Source: an uncultured Sutterella sp. (GTDB taxonomy: Bacteria; Pseudomonadota; Gammaproteobacteria; Burkholderiales; Burkholderiaceae_F). Taken from it: 7,838 nucleotides of DNA. A program made the position numbers and the translations under genes. Positions 1-5,610 of this stretch are shown piece after piece. The number at the start of each line of letters is the position of its first letter. Position 1 is the stretch's first letter. Under the pieces are notes generated by a model. It was not told where the DNA came from, did not search any database, and saw nothing but the letters and a program-made list of their open reading frames with translations. Location of the stretch: the NCBI GenBank assembly GCA_905206345.1, contig CAJLGW010000076.1, forward strand, positions 1 through 7,838. Direction: 5' to 3'.

Positions 1-179
1 CAAGCCGACTCACTCTCAGTGACGTAAACGTAGGGGTGGATCGCCCCGATTCGATACCTGTGGAGCTTATGTGTGCTCAAAGGGATTATCCCGAAGAGAC
101 AAATCAGCAACGAAGCAGGAAAGTGAACTCGCAAGAGCCACTGAATTAGAAGCTTCCCATTTAATGGGGAGTAGATCAC
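1..179 (+). mobile_element. Right end of an IS200/IS605-family element (left part outside window)
   Basis: The stretch ends in a layout typical of IS200/IS605 right ends: a frame closing with TAG at 147-149, a GAAT at 143-146 just before a compact hairpin (153-171), and a short tail GTAGATCAC at 171-179. Many elements of this family end with a hairpin followed by a GTAGTTCAC-like tail, and they carry tnpB with its 3' end overlapping the right end. Such elements have no terminal inverted repeats and make no target duplication. The end is placed at 179 by resemblance and could be off by a few bases. The element stops 3 nt before the stop codon of the convergent dnaJ, so dnaJ appears intact. The left end, the target motif and any tnpA are outside the window. 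Confidence 0.62.
3..149 (+). CDS. tnpB: C-terminal end of a TnpB-like RNA-guided nuclease (partial, 5' end outside window)
   Basis: This is the only plus-strand frame open from the window edge; the other two hit stops within the first 30 bases. It gives 48 residues ending at TAG, with a hydrophilic tail containing PVELM, RSRK and NSQEPLN. The poorly conserved tails of TnpB proteins, which lie beyond the RuvC and zinc-finger parts, look like this (a PVE element, then a short charged end), but the catalytic residues are not in the window. The identification rests mainly on position: the frame stops 3 nt before the terminal hairpin, as tnpB genes commonly do. TnpB is an RNA-guided DNA endonuclease that uses an RNA from the element's right end. 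It could instead be an unrelated gene end or a degenerate copy. Confidence 0.5.
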   Translation, partial: SRLTLSDVNVGVDRPDSIPVELMCAQRDYPEETNQQRSRKVNSQEPLN

Positions 180-199
180 CGCTTAGCTGAAAAGATTTT
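141..199 (+). ncRNA. Putative 3' end of an omega RNA with a guide derived from dnaJ
   Basis: TnpB nucleases use an RNA whose scaffold comes from the element's right end and whose guide is the flanking DNA just past it. Here the scaffold 3' part would be the hairpin CTTCCCAT/ATGGGGAG (153-160 and 164-171, loop TTA, one G-T pair) plus the tail to 179. The guide would start near 180 with CGCTTAGCTGAAAAGATTTT, which covers the dnaJ stop codon and its last codons in antisense. The 5' end of the RNA and its expression cannot be judged. Both the element end and the guide length (about 16-20 nt) are inferred from the family. Confidence 0.38.
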
Positions 200-1343
200 T
201 CATCTTATCCATAAAGCTTTGATGCTTCGGAGAATGCTTCTTACCGTTATCATCAATCGTCTTTTGGAATTGACGCAAAATGTCTTTTTGCTTGTCGTTC
301 AAATTCACCGGCGTTTCGATGTACACATGGATGTACAAGTCGCCCATGTAACCGGAACGAAGATCCTTTAAGCCCTTGCCGCGCAAGCGTAAAATCTTGC
401 CGTTTTGTGTGCCTTCAGGAATCGTGATGCGGGTTTCACCGTCAAGCACCGGCACATCCACATCACCGCCCAAAGCGGCCACCACAAAGGAGATCGGCAA
501 CTCGACGTGCAAGTCATTGCCGTCACGTTGGAAGATTTCATGGGGCTTAACCATGATTTCAACGTACAAGTCACCGGCGGGACCACCGTTAACACCCGGT
601 TGACCCTTGCCTTGCAAGCGAACACGTTGTCCGGAATTGATACCGGCCGGAATCTTCACTTCCAAGGTCTTCATGACCTTCTTAAAGCCCGTGCCATCAC
701 AATTGGGACACGGATCGCTGATCACGGTACCCGTGCCGTGGCAGTGGGGACACGTTTGTTGAACAGCGAAGAAGCCTTGCTTGACATGAATGGTGCCAGA
801 GCCTTGGCAATGCGGACAGGTCTTGGGCTTAGCCTTGGAGCGACTACCCGTGCCGTCGCAGACATCACACTTTTCCCACACAGGAACACGGATTTCCGCC
901 GTGTGACCCTTAGCGGCTTGTTCAAGCGTAATTTCCATGTCGTAGCGCAAGTCCGTTCCCTTCATTGCGCGAGGGCCAGACTGTTGACGGCGACCTGCGG
1001 CTTGACCAAAAAACTCACCAAAGAGGTCACTAAAGTCGCCCATGTTGCTAAAGCCACCGAAACCTTCAGGGCCAAAGCCGCCAAAGCCACCTGCACCGCC
1101 ACCGGCACCGGCACCGGGATTAACACCGGCCTTACCAAAACGATCATAGGCGGCGCGCTTTTGCTCGTCACCTAATACTTCATAAGCTTCGCCGATTTCT
1201 TTGAATTTTTCCTCGGCTTCCTTATCCCCTTGATTGCGGTCGGGGTGATATTTCATCGCCAAACGGCGATAAGCCTTTTTAATATCGGCAGCACTGGCGT
1301 TTTTCTCTACACCCAATACTTCGTAATAATCGCGATCACTCAT
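183..1343 (-). CDS. dnaJ: DnaJ, Hsp40 co-chaperone of DnaK
   Basis: Cytoplasmic type I J-protein that binds unfolded clients, delivers them to DnaK and stimulates DnaK ATPase. The order is canonical over 386 residues: J domain (about 4-70) with the HPD motif at 33-35; Gly/Phe-rich linker (about 75-113); zinc region with four CxxCxGxG-type repeats at 159-166, 176-183, 198-205 and 212-219; then two C-terminal client-binding domains (about 225-345). All eight zinc cysteines are present. The length matches the family (about 375-385). The ATG at 1343 begins MSDRDYYEVLGV, the usual J-domain start, with an AGGA ribosome site 11 nt upstream. It lies 135 nt after dnaK, behind a terminator-like hairpin and with no clear promoter, so expression probably comes by read-through. 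Its stop codon is 3 nt from the end of a convergent insertion element. Confidence 0.98.
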   Translation of the reverse strand: MSDRDYYEVLGVEKNASAADIKKAYRRLAMKYHPDRNQGDKEAEEKFKEIGEAYEVLGDEQKRAAYDRFGKAGVNPGAGAGGGAGGFGGFGPEGFGGFSNMGDFSDLFGEFFGQAAGRRQQSGPRAMKGTDLRYDMEITLEQAAKGHTAEIRVPVWEKCDVCDGTGSRSKAKPKTCPHCQGSGTIHVKQGFFAVQQTCPHCHGTGTVISDPCPNCDGTGFKKVMKTLEVKIPAGINSGQRVRLQGKGQPGVNGGPAGDLYVEIMVKPHEIFQRDGNDLHVELPISFVVAALGGDVDVPVLDGETRITIPEGTQNGKILRLRGKGLKDLRSGYMGDLYIHVYIETPVNLNDKQKDILRQFQKTIDDNGKKHSPKHQSFMDKMKNLFS

Positions 1344-1367
1344 TGAACGTCTAATCCTATATGTGCC

Positions 1368-1415
1368 AAAAAGAAAGGCTCAAGTTATGCGGTTAACCCC
1401 CGTTTCTTGAGCCTT
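1368..1415 (-). terminator. Intrinsic terminator or attenuator between dnaK and dnaJ
   Basis: On the minus strand a perfect 10-bp stem, AAGGCTCAAG (1415-1406) with CTTGAGCCTT (1384-1375), encloses a 21-nt loop and runs directly into TTTCTTTTT (1376-1368). The loop contains the palindrome GGTTAACC. The U-tract is interrupted by one C and the loop is long, so termination may be partial. It ends only 24 nt before the dnaJ start. Because no separate dnaJ promoter is visible, the simplest reading is an attenuator that makes dnaJ less abundant than dnaK. An RNA-processing hairpin is the alternative. Confidence 0.7.
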
Positions 1416-1447
1416 CCTCCTCTCTCATGTACTCAAATCTCTGATTG

Positions 1448-1470
1448 ACCGATCCTGTCTTAGGATCGGT
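1448..1470 (-). other. Perfect 9-bp hairpin just after the dnaK stop codon
   Basis: ACCGATCCT and AGGATCGGT (1448-1456 and 1462-1470) are exact reverse complements around a 5-nt loop. The hairpin starts 8 nt after the dnaK stop. No U-tract follows it on the minus strand, so it is not a standard terminator by itself. It may protect the dnaK mRNA 3' end from exonucleases once transcripts end at the second hairpin (1368-1415). Confidence 0.6.
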
Positions 1471-1478
1471 TGGTCAGA

Positions 1479-3386
1479 TTATTTTTCCTTGGCGTCAACG
1501 TCAACGACGTCGTCATCGGCCTTAGCGGCTTGTTGATCTTGCGGTTGGGCTTGGGCTTGTTGAGCTTGAGCGTTCAACTTTTCGCCAATCTTTTGAGCAG
1601 CCGTCATCAACTTTTCAACAGCGGCGTCAATAGCAGCCTTGTCTTCACCCTTGACCACTTCTTCAACCTTCTTGATGGCATCTTCGCAAGCCATACGGTC
1701 AGCAGCTTCAACCTTATCGCCCAAATCCTTCAAGGTCTTTTGAACTTGATGGATGGAAGCATCAGCCACGTTACGGGCTTGAGCCAATTCAAAACGCTTG
1801 TGGTCTTCGGCCTTGTTAGCTTCAGCATCGTCAACCATGCGCTTGATTTCGTCTTCGCTCAAACCGGAGCTAGCCTTAATCGTGATCGTGTTTTCCTTAC
1901 CCGTGGCCTTATCCTTAGCGGCAACGTGCAAGATACCGTTAGCGTCGATATCAAACGTCACTTCGATTTGCGGCAAACCACGCGGAGCCGGAGCGATACC
2001 TTCGAGGTTAAATTCGCCCAAGAGCTTGTTGTTGGAAGCCATTTCGCGTTCTCCTTGGTAGACCTTAATGGTCACGGCCGGTTGGTTATCTTCAGCCGTA
2101 GAGAACACTTGAGCGTGCTTGGTCGGGATCGTCGTGTTACGGTTAATCATGGCCGTCATCACGCCACCCAACGTTTCGATACCCAAGGTCAAAGGCGTCA
2201 CGTCCAACAAGAGAACGTCATTGCGTTCGCCCGTCAACACAGAGCCTTGAACAGCAGCACCGATAGCAACAGCTTCGTCCGGGTTCACGTCCTTACGCGG
2301 ATCCTTACCGAAGAATTCCTTCACCGTTTCTTGAACCTTCGGCATACGGGATTGACCGCCCACCAAGATCACATCGGTGATGTCGCTGGCAGAGCAGCCG
2401 GCATCAGCCAAAGCCTTACGGCACGGTTCGATCGTGCGCATAACCAAATCTTCAACCATGCTTTCAAACTTAGAACGCGTCAAGTTGATGTTCATGTGCT
2501 TCGGGCCCGTTGCGTCAGCCGTGATGTACGGGAGGTTCACTTCCGTTTCTTGACGGCTGGACAATTCGATCTTGGCCTTTTCAGCAGCGTCCTTCAAACG
2601 TTGCAAAGCGATGATGTCCTTGCTCAAGTCCACGCCCGTATCCTTCTTGAATTCCGTAATCAAGAAGTCAACAATACGTTGGTCAAAGTCTTCACCGCCC
2701 AAGAACGTGTCACCGTTCGTAGAGAGCACTTCAAATTGCTTGTCGCCGTCAACATCGGCCAAGTCAATAATGGAGATATCAAACGTACCACCGCCCAAGT
2801 CATAAACGGCAATCTTCTTGTCGCCTTGACCGGCCTTGTCCAAACCGAAAGCCAAAGCTGCAGCGGTCGGTTCGTTGATAATACGCTTGACTTCGAGACC
2901 GGCGATACGACCGGCATCCTTCGTAGCTTGACGTTGGCTGTCGTTAAAGTAAGCAGGAACCGTAATCACAGCTTCCGTGACCGTTTCGCCCAAGTAGTCT
3001 TCAGCCGTTTGCTTCATCTTGCGCAAAACTTCAGCAGAAACTTGTTGCGGAGCGAGCTTCTTGTCTTCCAAAACGCTAACCCAAGCGTCGCCGTTTTCAG
3101 CACGAGCGATCGTAAAGGGCATCAACTTGATGTCGCGTTGAACTTCAGCATCGTCAAAACGACGGCCGATCAAACGCTTGACAGCAAACAACGTGTTCTT
3201 CGGGTTCGTCACAGCTTGACGCTTGGCCGTAGCACCGACCAAGACTTCACCGTTGTCCATGTAGGCAACGATGGACGGCGTGGTACGAGCACCTTCACTA
3301 TTTTCGATCACACGAACCTTGTCGCCTTCCATTACGGCAACTGCAGAGTTCGTCGTACCTAAGTCAATACCAATAATCTTTGCCAT
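1479..3386 (-). CDS. dnaK: DnaK, Hsp70 molecular chaperone
   Basis: Cytoplasmic ATP-dependent chaperone that binds exposed hydrophobic peptides and works with DnaJ and GrpE. The 635 residues match the family length. The nucleotide-binding domain has the phosphate loop IDLGTTNS (7-14), Lys70, NEPTAAALAFG (171-181), and DLGGGTFD (196-203) with Thr201 at the position of the E. coli autophosphorylation site. The second phosphate motif region is VILVGGQSRMP (339-349). The interdomain linker VLLLDVTPLTLG is at 391-402, followed by the substrate-binding beta domain and helical lid. A Gln/Ala-rich stretch (605-622) leads to an acidic tail, DDDVVDVDAKEK. The ATG at 3386 gives MAKIIGIDLGTTNS and has AAGGA 9 nt upstream; an in-frame ATG at 3452 was rejected because it would add 22 unrelated residues and lies at the likely transcription start. 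It has its own sigma-32 promoter. Confidence 0.99.
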   Translation of the reverse strand: MAKIIGIDLGTTNSAVAVMEGDKVRVIENSEGARTTPSIVAYMDNGEVLVGATAKRQAVTNPKNTLFAVKRLIGRRFDDAEVQRDIKLMPFTIARAENGDAWVSVLEDKKLAPQQVSAEVLRKMKQTAEDYLGETVTEAVITVPAYFNDSQRQATKDAGRIAGLEVKRIINEPTAAALAFGLDKAGQGDKKIAVYDLGGGTFDISIIDLADVDGDKQFEVLSTNGDTFLGGEDFDQRIVDFLITEFKKDTGVDLSKDIIALQRLKDAAEKAKIELSSRQETEVNLPYITADATGPKHMNINLTRSKFESMVEDLVMRTIEPCRKALADAGCSASDITDVILVGGQSRMPKVQETVKEFFGKDPRKDVNPDEAVAIGAAVQGSVLTGERNDVLLLDVTPLTLGIETLGGVMTAMINRNTTIPTKHAQVFSTAEDNQPAVTIKVYQGEREMASNNKLLGEFNLEGIAPAPRGLPQIEVTFDIDANGILHVAAKDKATGKENTITIKASSGLSEDEIKRMVDDAEANKAEDHKRFELAQARNVADASIHQVQKTLKDLGDKVEAADRMACEDAIKKVEEVVKGEDKAAIDAAVEKLMTAAQKIGEKLNAQAQQAQAQPQDQQAAKADDDVVDVDAKEK

Positions 3387-3461
3387 TTTTAAATTTCCTT
3401 TTTGTTTGAAATCTGTACGTTGAGGGCGGATTTCACCGCATTCCTCATGCATCTAACTCTC

Positions 3462-3489
3462 ATATGGGGTTGCTAGATGCTTTTTCAAG
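3462..3489 (-). promoter_or_regulatory. Sigma-32 heat-shock promoter of dnaK
   Basis: On the minus strand, CTTGAAA (3489-3483) and CCCCATAT (3469-3462) are separated by 13 nt. Both boxes match the proteobacterial sigma-32 (RpoH) consensus at every defined position. Transcription would start near 3455, leaving a leader of about 70 nt before the dnaK ATG at 3386. No CIRCE repeat (TTAGCACTC/GAGTGCTAA) is seen, so HrcA control is not supported here. Confidence 0.9.
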
Positions 3490-3490
3490 G

Positions 3491-3519
3491 GGAGAAATGT
3501 AACTTTTTTTCATTTCTCC
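3491..3519 (-). repeat. Inverted repeat in the grpE-dnaK spacer
   Basis: GGAGAAATG (3491-3499) and CATTTCTCC (3511-3519) are perfect 9-bp reverse complements around an 11-nt loop. The hairpin lies 9 nt after the grpE stop codon and 1 nt before the -35 box of the dnaK promoter. No U-tract follows on the minus strand, so it is not a standard terminator. It may stabilise the grpE mRNA 3' end while still allowing read-through into dnaK. Confidence 0.6.
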
Positions 3520-3528
3520 AAAAACTTG

Positions 3529-4122
3529 TTACTGCGTCACGCTCACCATGGCGGCACGAAGCACGCGTTCATTTAAAATCCAGCCACGTTGATAGACTTG
3601 AGCCACAACGCCGGAGCCTTGACCTTCTTGCGGGGGCACCATGGAGATGGCTTGATGACGCGTGGGGTCAAAAGCCTCACCAACCGGATTGATTTCAACC
3701 ATGCCGCTACTTTCCATGGCTTGGATGAATTGACGGTAGGTCGCTTCAACGCCTTGCATCATGGGAGAGGTTTTGTCAGTGGACAATTCCAAAGCCTTTT
3801 CCAAGCTATCGAGCACGGGCAAAAGGTTCTTGGCGAACTTTTCCACACCGAACTTGTGAGCCTTTTCGACAGACTCTTCGGCACGACGACGGCCGTTTTC
3901 CATTTCGGCCAATGCGCGCATGTACATGTCTTGCAACTTGTCGTTTTCAGCCTTCATGGCCACCAACAATTCTTCAATCGTGGGTTCCTTGGCTTCTTCA
4001 GTGGTTTCAACGACAGGTTCTTGAGAAGCCTCGCATTGTGCTGCGCATTCTTGCTCGCAGGCACAACCTTCTTGACCACAGGTCTTCATTTCTTCAGCTT
4101 CGTTCTTCACGGGATCTTGCAT
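3529..4122 (-). CDS. grpE: GrpE, nucleotide-exchange factor of DnaK
   Basis: Homodimeric cytoplasmic protein that releases ADP from DnaK and acts as a thermosensor. At 197 residues it is of ordinary length. It has a disordered acidic N-terminus (1-48), a long dimerising helix (about 49-115), and a C-terminal beta domain with the family signature around FDPTRHQAISMVP (151-163) and GVVAQVYQRGWILNERVLRAA (171-191). The ATG at 4122 has GGAG 10 nt upstream. Oddly, all five cysteines lie in the N-terminal tail, at residues 15, 20, 22, 26 and 30, and there are none in the conserved part. It is first in the chaperone cluster, with a sigma-32 promoter about 45 nt upstream, and is followed 142 nt later by dnaK. 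Confidence 0.97.
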   Translation of the reverse strand: MQDPVKNEAEEMKTCGQEGCACEQECAAQCEASQEPVVETTEEAKEPTIEELLVAMKAENDKLQDMYMRALAEMENGRRRAEESVEKAHKFGVEKFAKNLLPVLDSLEKALELSTDKTSPMMQGVEATYRQFIQAMESSGMVEINPVGEAFDPTRHQAISMVPPQEGQGSGVVAQVYQRGWILNERVLRAAMVSVTQ

Positions 4123-4166
4123 GGATTTATGACTCCGTTATGGGTTTTATTGTTACTATGATTGAT

Positions 4167-4194
4167 ATATGGGGACGAATCCTATTTTTTCAAG
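4167..4194 (-). promoter_or_regulatory. Sigma-32 heat-shock promoter of grpE
   Basis: On the minus strand, CTTGAAA (4194-4188) and CCCCATAT (4174-4167) are separated by 13 nt, the same boxes and spacing as at the dnaK promoter. Transcription would start near 4160, giving a leader of about 40 nt before the grpE ATG at 4122. The spacer sequence differs from that of the dnaK promoter, so the match reflects conserved boxes rather than a recent duplication. Confidence 0.9.
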
Positions 4195-4199
4195 ACCGA

Positions 4200-4250
4200 G
4201 GCTTAAAAATAAGCCCTGAAATCCAAAAAGACCTCAAGGCTTATCGAAAA
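4200..4250 (-). terminator. Possible weak terminator between the VUT gene and grpE
   Basis: The 150-nt spacer upstream of grpE holds a short hairpin, GGCTTA/TAAGCC with an AAAA loop (4200-4215), and on the minus strand an imperfect stem, AAGCCTTGAGGTCTTTTT, running into a T-rich stretch. Neither is a strong intrinsic terminator. Some read-through from the VUT gene into grpE is therefore possible, although the heat-shock promoter should dominate. Confidence 0.25.
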
Positions 4251-4272
4251 GAGAATTGATTTTTAAGCGTTT

Positions 4273-4836
4273 TTAGAACTTAACATGCTCTGCCAATTGA
4301 GCTCGAAAATAGCGAATGATGATGCCAGCCAACAAAGACATCCAGAATTTACCCAGCACTTGGCCGACAATGAAATCAATGCTACCGAAGGCAAGCGACA
4401 AGAAAATGGCGCTATCGATAATGGAACCCACCAAGCCAGCCATCACCACGGAGAAAGCAGGGAAACGCTTTCTCATCGGGGAGTAGACGGCGAAGTCTGC
4501 AAGTTCGGAAAAACAAAAGGCAGCAGCCGAAGCCACAACCAATGAGGGTTCGGCAAAAAAGGCCGATAAAAACGTACCGATGGCGACTGCCACCAAGGAA
4601 AAGTAAGCACCTAAAAAGGCTTGCACGGCGTTACGTAAAACGAGCGCAAGACCTGCGATCATCACTGCAGACGGCGCCATAAGACCGGGCGCCACAGGAA
4701 TTAAACAAGGACCGTTCGGTTCACAAACCAAACCGACGTTGACAACGACCCAGTTACCCACCGGAATCGTGAGAATAAAAAGCGTTAAAGCAACCCAACC
4801 GCAAAGCGTTTGGTGTTGCAGCCACTTATGCGACAT
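4273..4836 (-). CDS. VUT-family membrane transporter (YhhQ-like, putative queuosine-precursor or vitamin uptake), intact copy
   Basis: Inner-membrane protein of 187 residues with about six hydrophobic segments (roughly 12-33, 45-67, 70-94, 97-118, 127-149 and 153-175). The signature SELADFAVYSPMRKR (110-124) and the GLVGSIIDSAIFLSLAFGSIDFIVGQVLGKFWMSLL stretch (134-169) are typical of the short VUT family (DUF165), whose YhhQ members import queuosine precursors. It is shorter than E. coli YhhQ (about 220 residues) but resembles the short forms. The ATG at 4836 has a strong GGAGG 5 nt upstream. It has its own sigma-70-like promoter. A diverged copy lies 154 nt upstream in transcription order. 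The substrate is inferred from family only; no riboswitch or queuosine gene nearby supports it. Confidence 0.85.
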   Translation of the reverse strand: MSHKWLQHQTLCGWVALTLFILTIPVGNWVVVNVGLVCEPNGPCLIPVAPGLMAPSAVMIAGLALVLRNAVQAFLGAYFSLVAVAIGTFLSAFFAEPSLVVASAAAFCFSELADFAVYSPMRKRFPAFSVVMAGLVGSIIDSAIFLSLAFGSIDFIVGQVLGKFWMSLLAGIIIRYFRAQLAEHVKF

Positions 4837-4841
4837 AAGAG

Positions 4842-4846
4842 CCTCC
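4842..4846 (-). promoter_or_regulatory. Strong ribosome binding site of the intact VUT gene
   Basis: GGAGG is followed by 5 nt and then ATG at 4836. The site fixes the start and is absent at the matching place in the second copy, which is part of the case that only this copy is properly translated. Confidence 0.8.
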
Positions 4847-4912
4847 GAATTGTTAAGAAAATCGGCAACCGCAAGACCCGGTAGAACAAACCAGCGCGGA
4901 AACGAGGCGAAA

Positions 4913-4942
4913 ATTTTAACGTATCTCTTTGGGATTCTTCAA
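4913..4942 (-). promoter_or_regulatory. Sigma-70-like promoter of the intact VUT gene
   Basis: On the minus strand, TTGAAG (4942-4937) and TAAAAT (4918-4913) are separated by 18 nt, matching the consensus at 4 of 6 and 5 of 6 positions. Transcription would start near 4906, giving a leader of about 70 nt. This gives the intact copy its own transcription, independent of the terminator after yheT. The leader has no recognisable preQ1 riboswitch core. Confidence 0.55.
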
Positions 4943-4972
4943 TGAGAAAAAGAGCTTAGAAACGCAAAATGC

Positions 4973-5544
4973 TTAAAACTTGGGATTCGTTACCCAATGG
5001 GATCGGAAAAATCGAATAATGACGCGGCCAACAAAGACATCCAGAATTTACCCAACACTTGACCAACGATGAAATCAATGCTGCCAAAGGCAAGCGACAA
5101 GAAGATAGCGCTATCGACAAAAGAGCCCACGAGACCGGCCATCACGACTGAGAATGCCGGGAAACGCTTTCGCATCGGCGTGTAGACCGCAAAATCAGCC
5201 AACTCAGAAAAACAAAAAGCCGTTGCTGAAGCAATCACCAAAGCGGGTTCGGCAAAAAGCGCCGATAGGAGTGTCCCGATGGCCACGGCCACCAAAGAAA
5301 AGGAGGCCCCGATGAAAGCTTGAACGGCATTGCGCAAAACAAGCGCCATACCGGCAACGACCACACTTGAGGGCGCCATTAAGCCCGGAGTCACCGGAAT
5401 TAAACAAGGACCATTGGGCTCACACACAACACCCACGTTAACAATCCCCCAATTGCTAACGGGAACCGTCAACATGAAAAGTGTAAGCGCAACCCAACCG
5501 TAGAGCGTTTGGCGTTGCAACCGTTTGACACCAAAAAGAACCAA
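4973..5544 (-). pseudogene. Second VUT-family transporter copy, frameshifted and without a proper start
   Basis: The translated product is about 85% identical by eye to the intact neighbour (4273-4836) and keeps ELADFAVYTPMRKR and the GLVGS-DSAIFLSLAFGSIDFIVGQVLGKFW stretch. It looks broken at both ends. At the 5' end the base triplet matching the neighbour's ATG is TTT; the only upstream option is a TTG at 5544 lying inside the T-tract of the yheT terminator, without a good ribosome site, and the first internal ATG falls in the first membrane segment. At the 3' end a 1-nt deletion near 5024-5027 relative to the neighbour replaces the last segment with SLFDFSDPIG and a stop at 4990. Restoring the frame gives IIRFFRSHWVTNPKF and a stop at 4973-4975, matching the neighbour's IIRYFR...VKF end. 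It was probably functional for some time after duplication, since most differences are conservative. A short translated membrane protein (4990-5544, 184 residues) cannot be excluded. Confidence 0.75.
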
Positions 5545-5595
5545 AAAAAATCCGTTCGGTCTTTCAATTTTAAATTGGATTTCGAACGGATTTTT
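5543..5595 (-). terminator. Strong intrinsic terminator after yheT
   Basis: A perfect 13-bp stem, AAAAATCCGTTCG (5595-5583 on the minus strand) with CGAACGGATTTTT (5558-5546), has an inner AT-rich hairpin in its loop and ends in a run of eight T (5550-5543). It starts 15 nt after the yheT stop and closes the apbC-yheT operon. The T-tract runs straight into the 5' end of the decayed VUT copy. Because the stem is flanked by A and T on both sides it could act in both directions, though nothing on the plus strand seems to need it. Confidence 0.92.
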
Positions 5596-5610
5596 GTTTG
5601 AAGTCGAAAA

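Noticed and set aside
1..182. rRNA or tRNA end suggested by the GATCACC string and hairpin
   Set aside because: The surrounding sequence does not match the conserved 16S 3' end or any tRNA fold; an IS200/IS605 right end explains the layout better.
405..1175. 256-codon open frame on the plus strand opposite dnaJ
   Set aside because: Low-complexity translation with no domain, fully covered by conserved dnaJ codons on the other strand.
1344..1384. Sigma-32-like boxes before dnaJ (CTTGAGC, 11 nt, GCACATAT)
   Set aside because: Both boxes deviate, the spacing is short, and the implied start would fall downstream of the dnaJ ribosome binding site.
1470..3362. Long open frame of 630 codons on the plus strand, antisense to dnaK
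   Set aside because: It lies entirely opposite a fully conserved dnaK, has no recognisable domain, and long antisense frames opposite dnaK are a well-known consequence of its codon use.
3387..3452. Upstream in-frame ATG that would lengthen DnaK by 22 residues
   Set aside because: The extra residues are unlike any DnaK, and the ATG at 3386 has a good ribosome site and the universal N-terminus.
3387..3528. CIRCE operator for HrcA in the dnaK leader
   Set aside because: No TTAGCACTC/GAGTGCTAA pair; the visible inverted repeats have other sequences.
3589..4161. 190-codon open frame on the plus strand opposite grpE
   Set aside because: The protein looks like a shadow of grpE codons; no ribosome site or family features.
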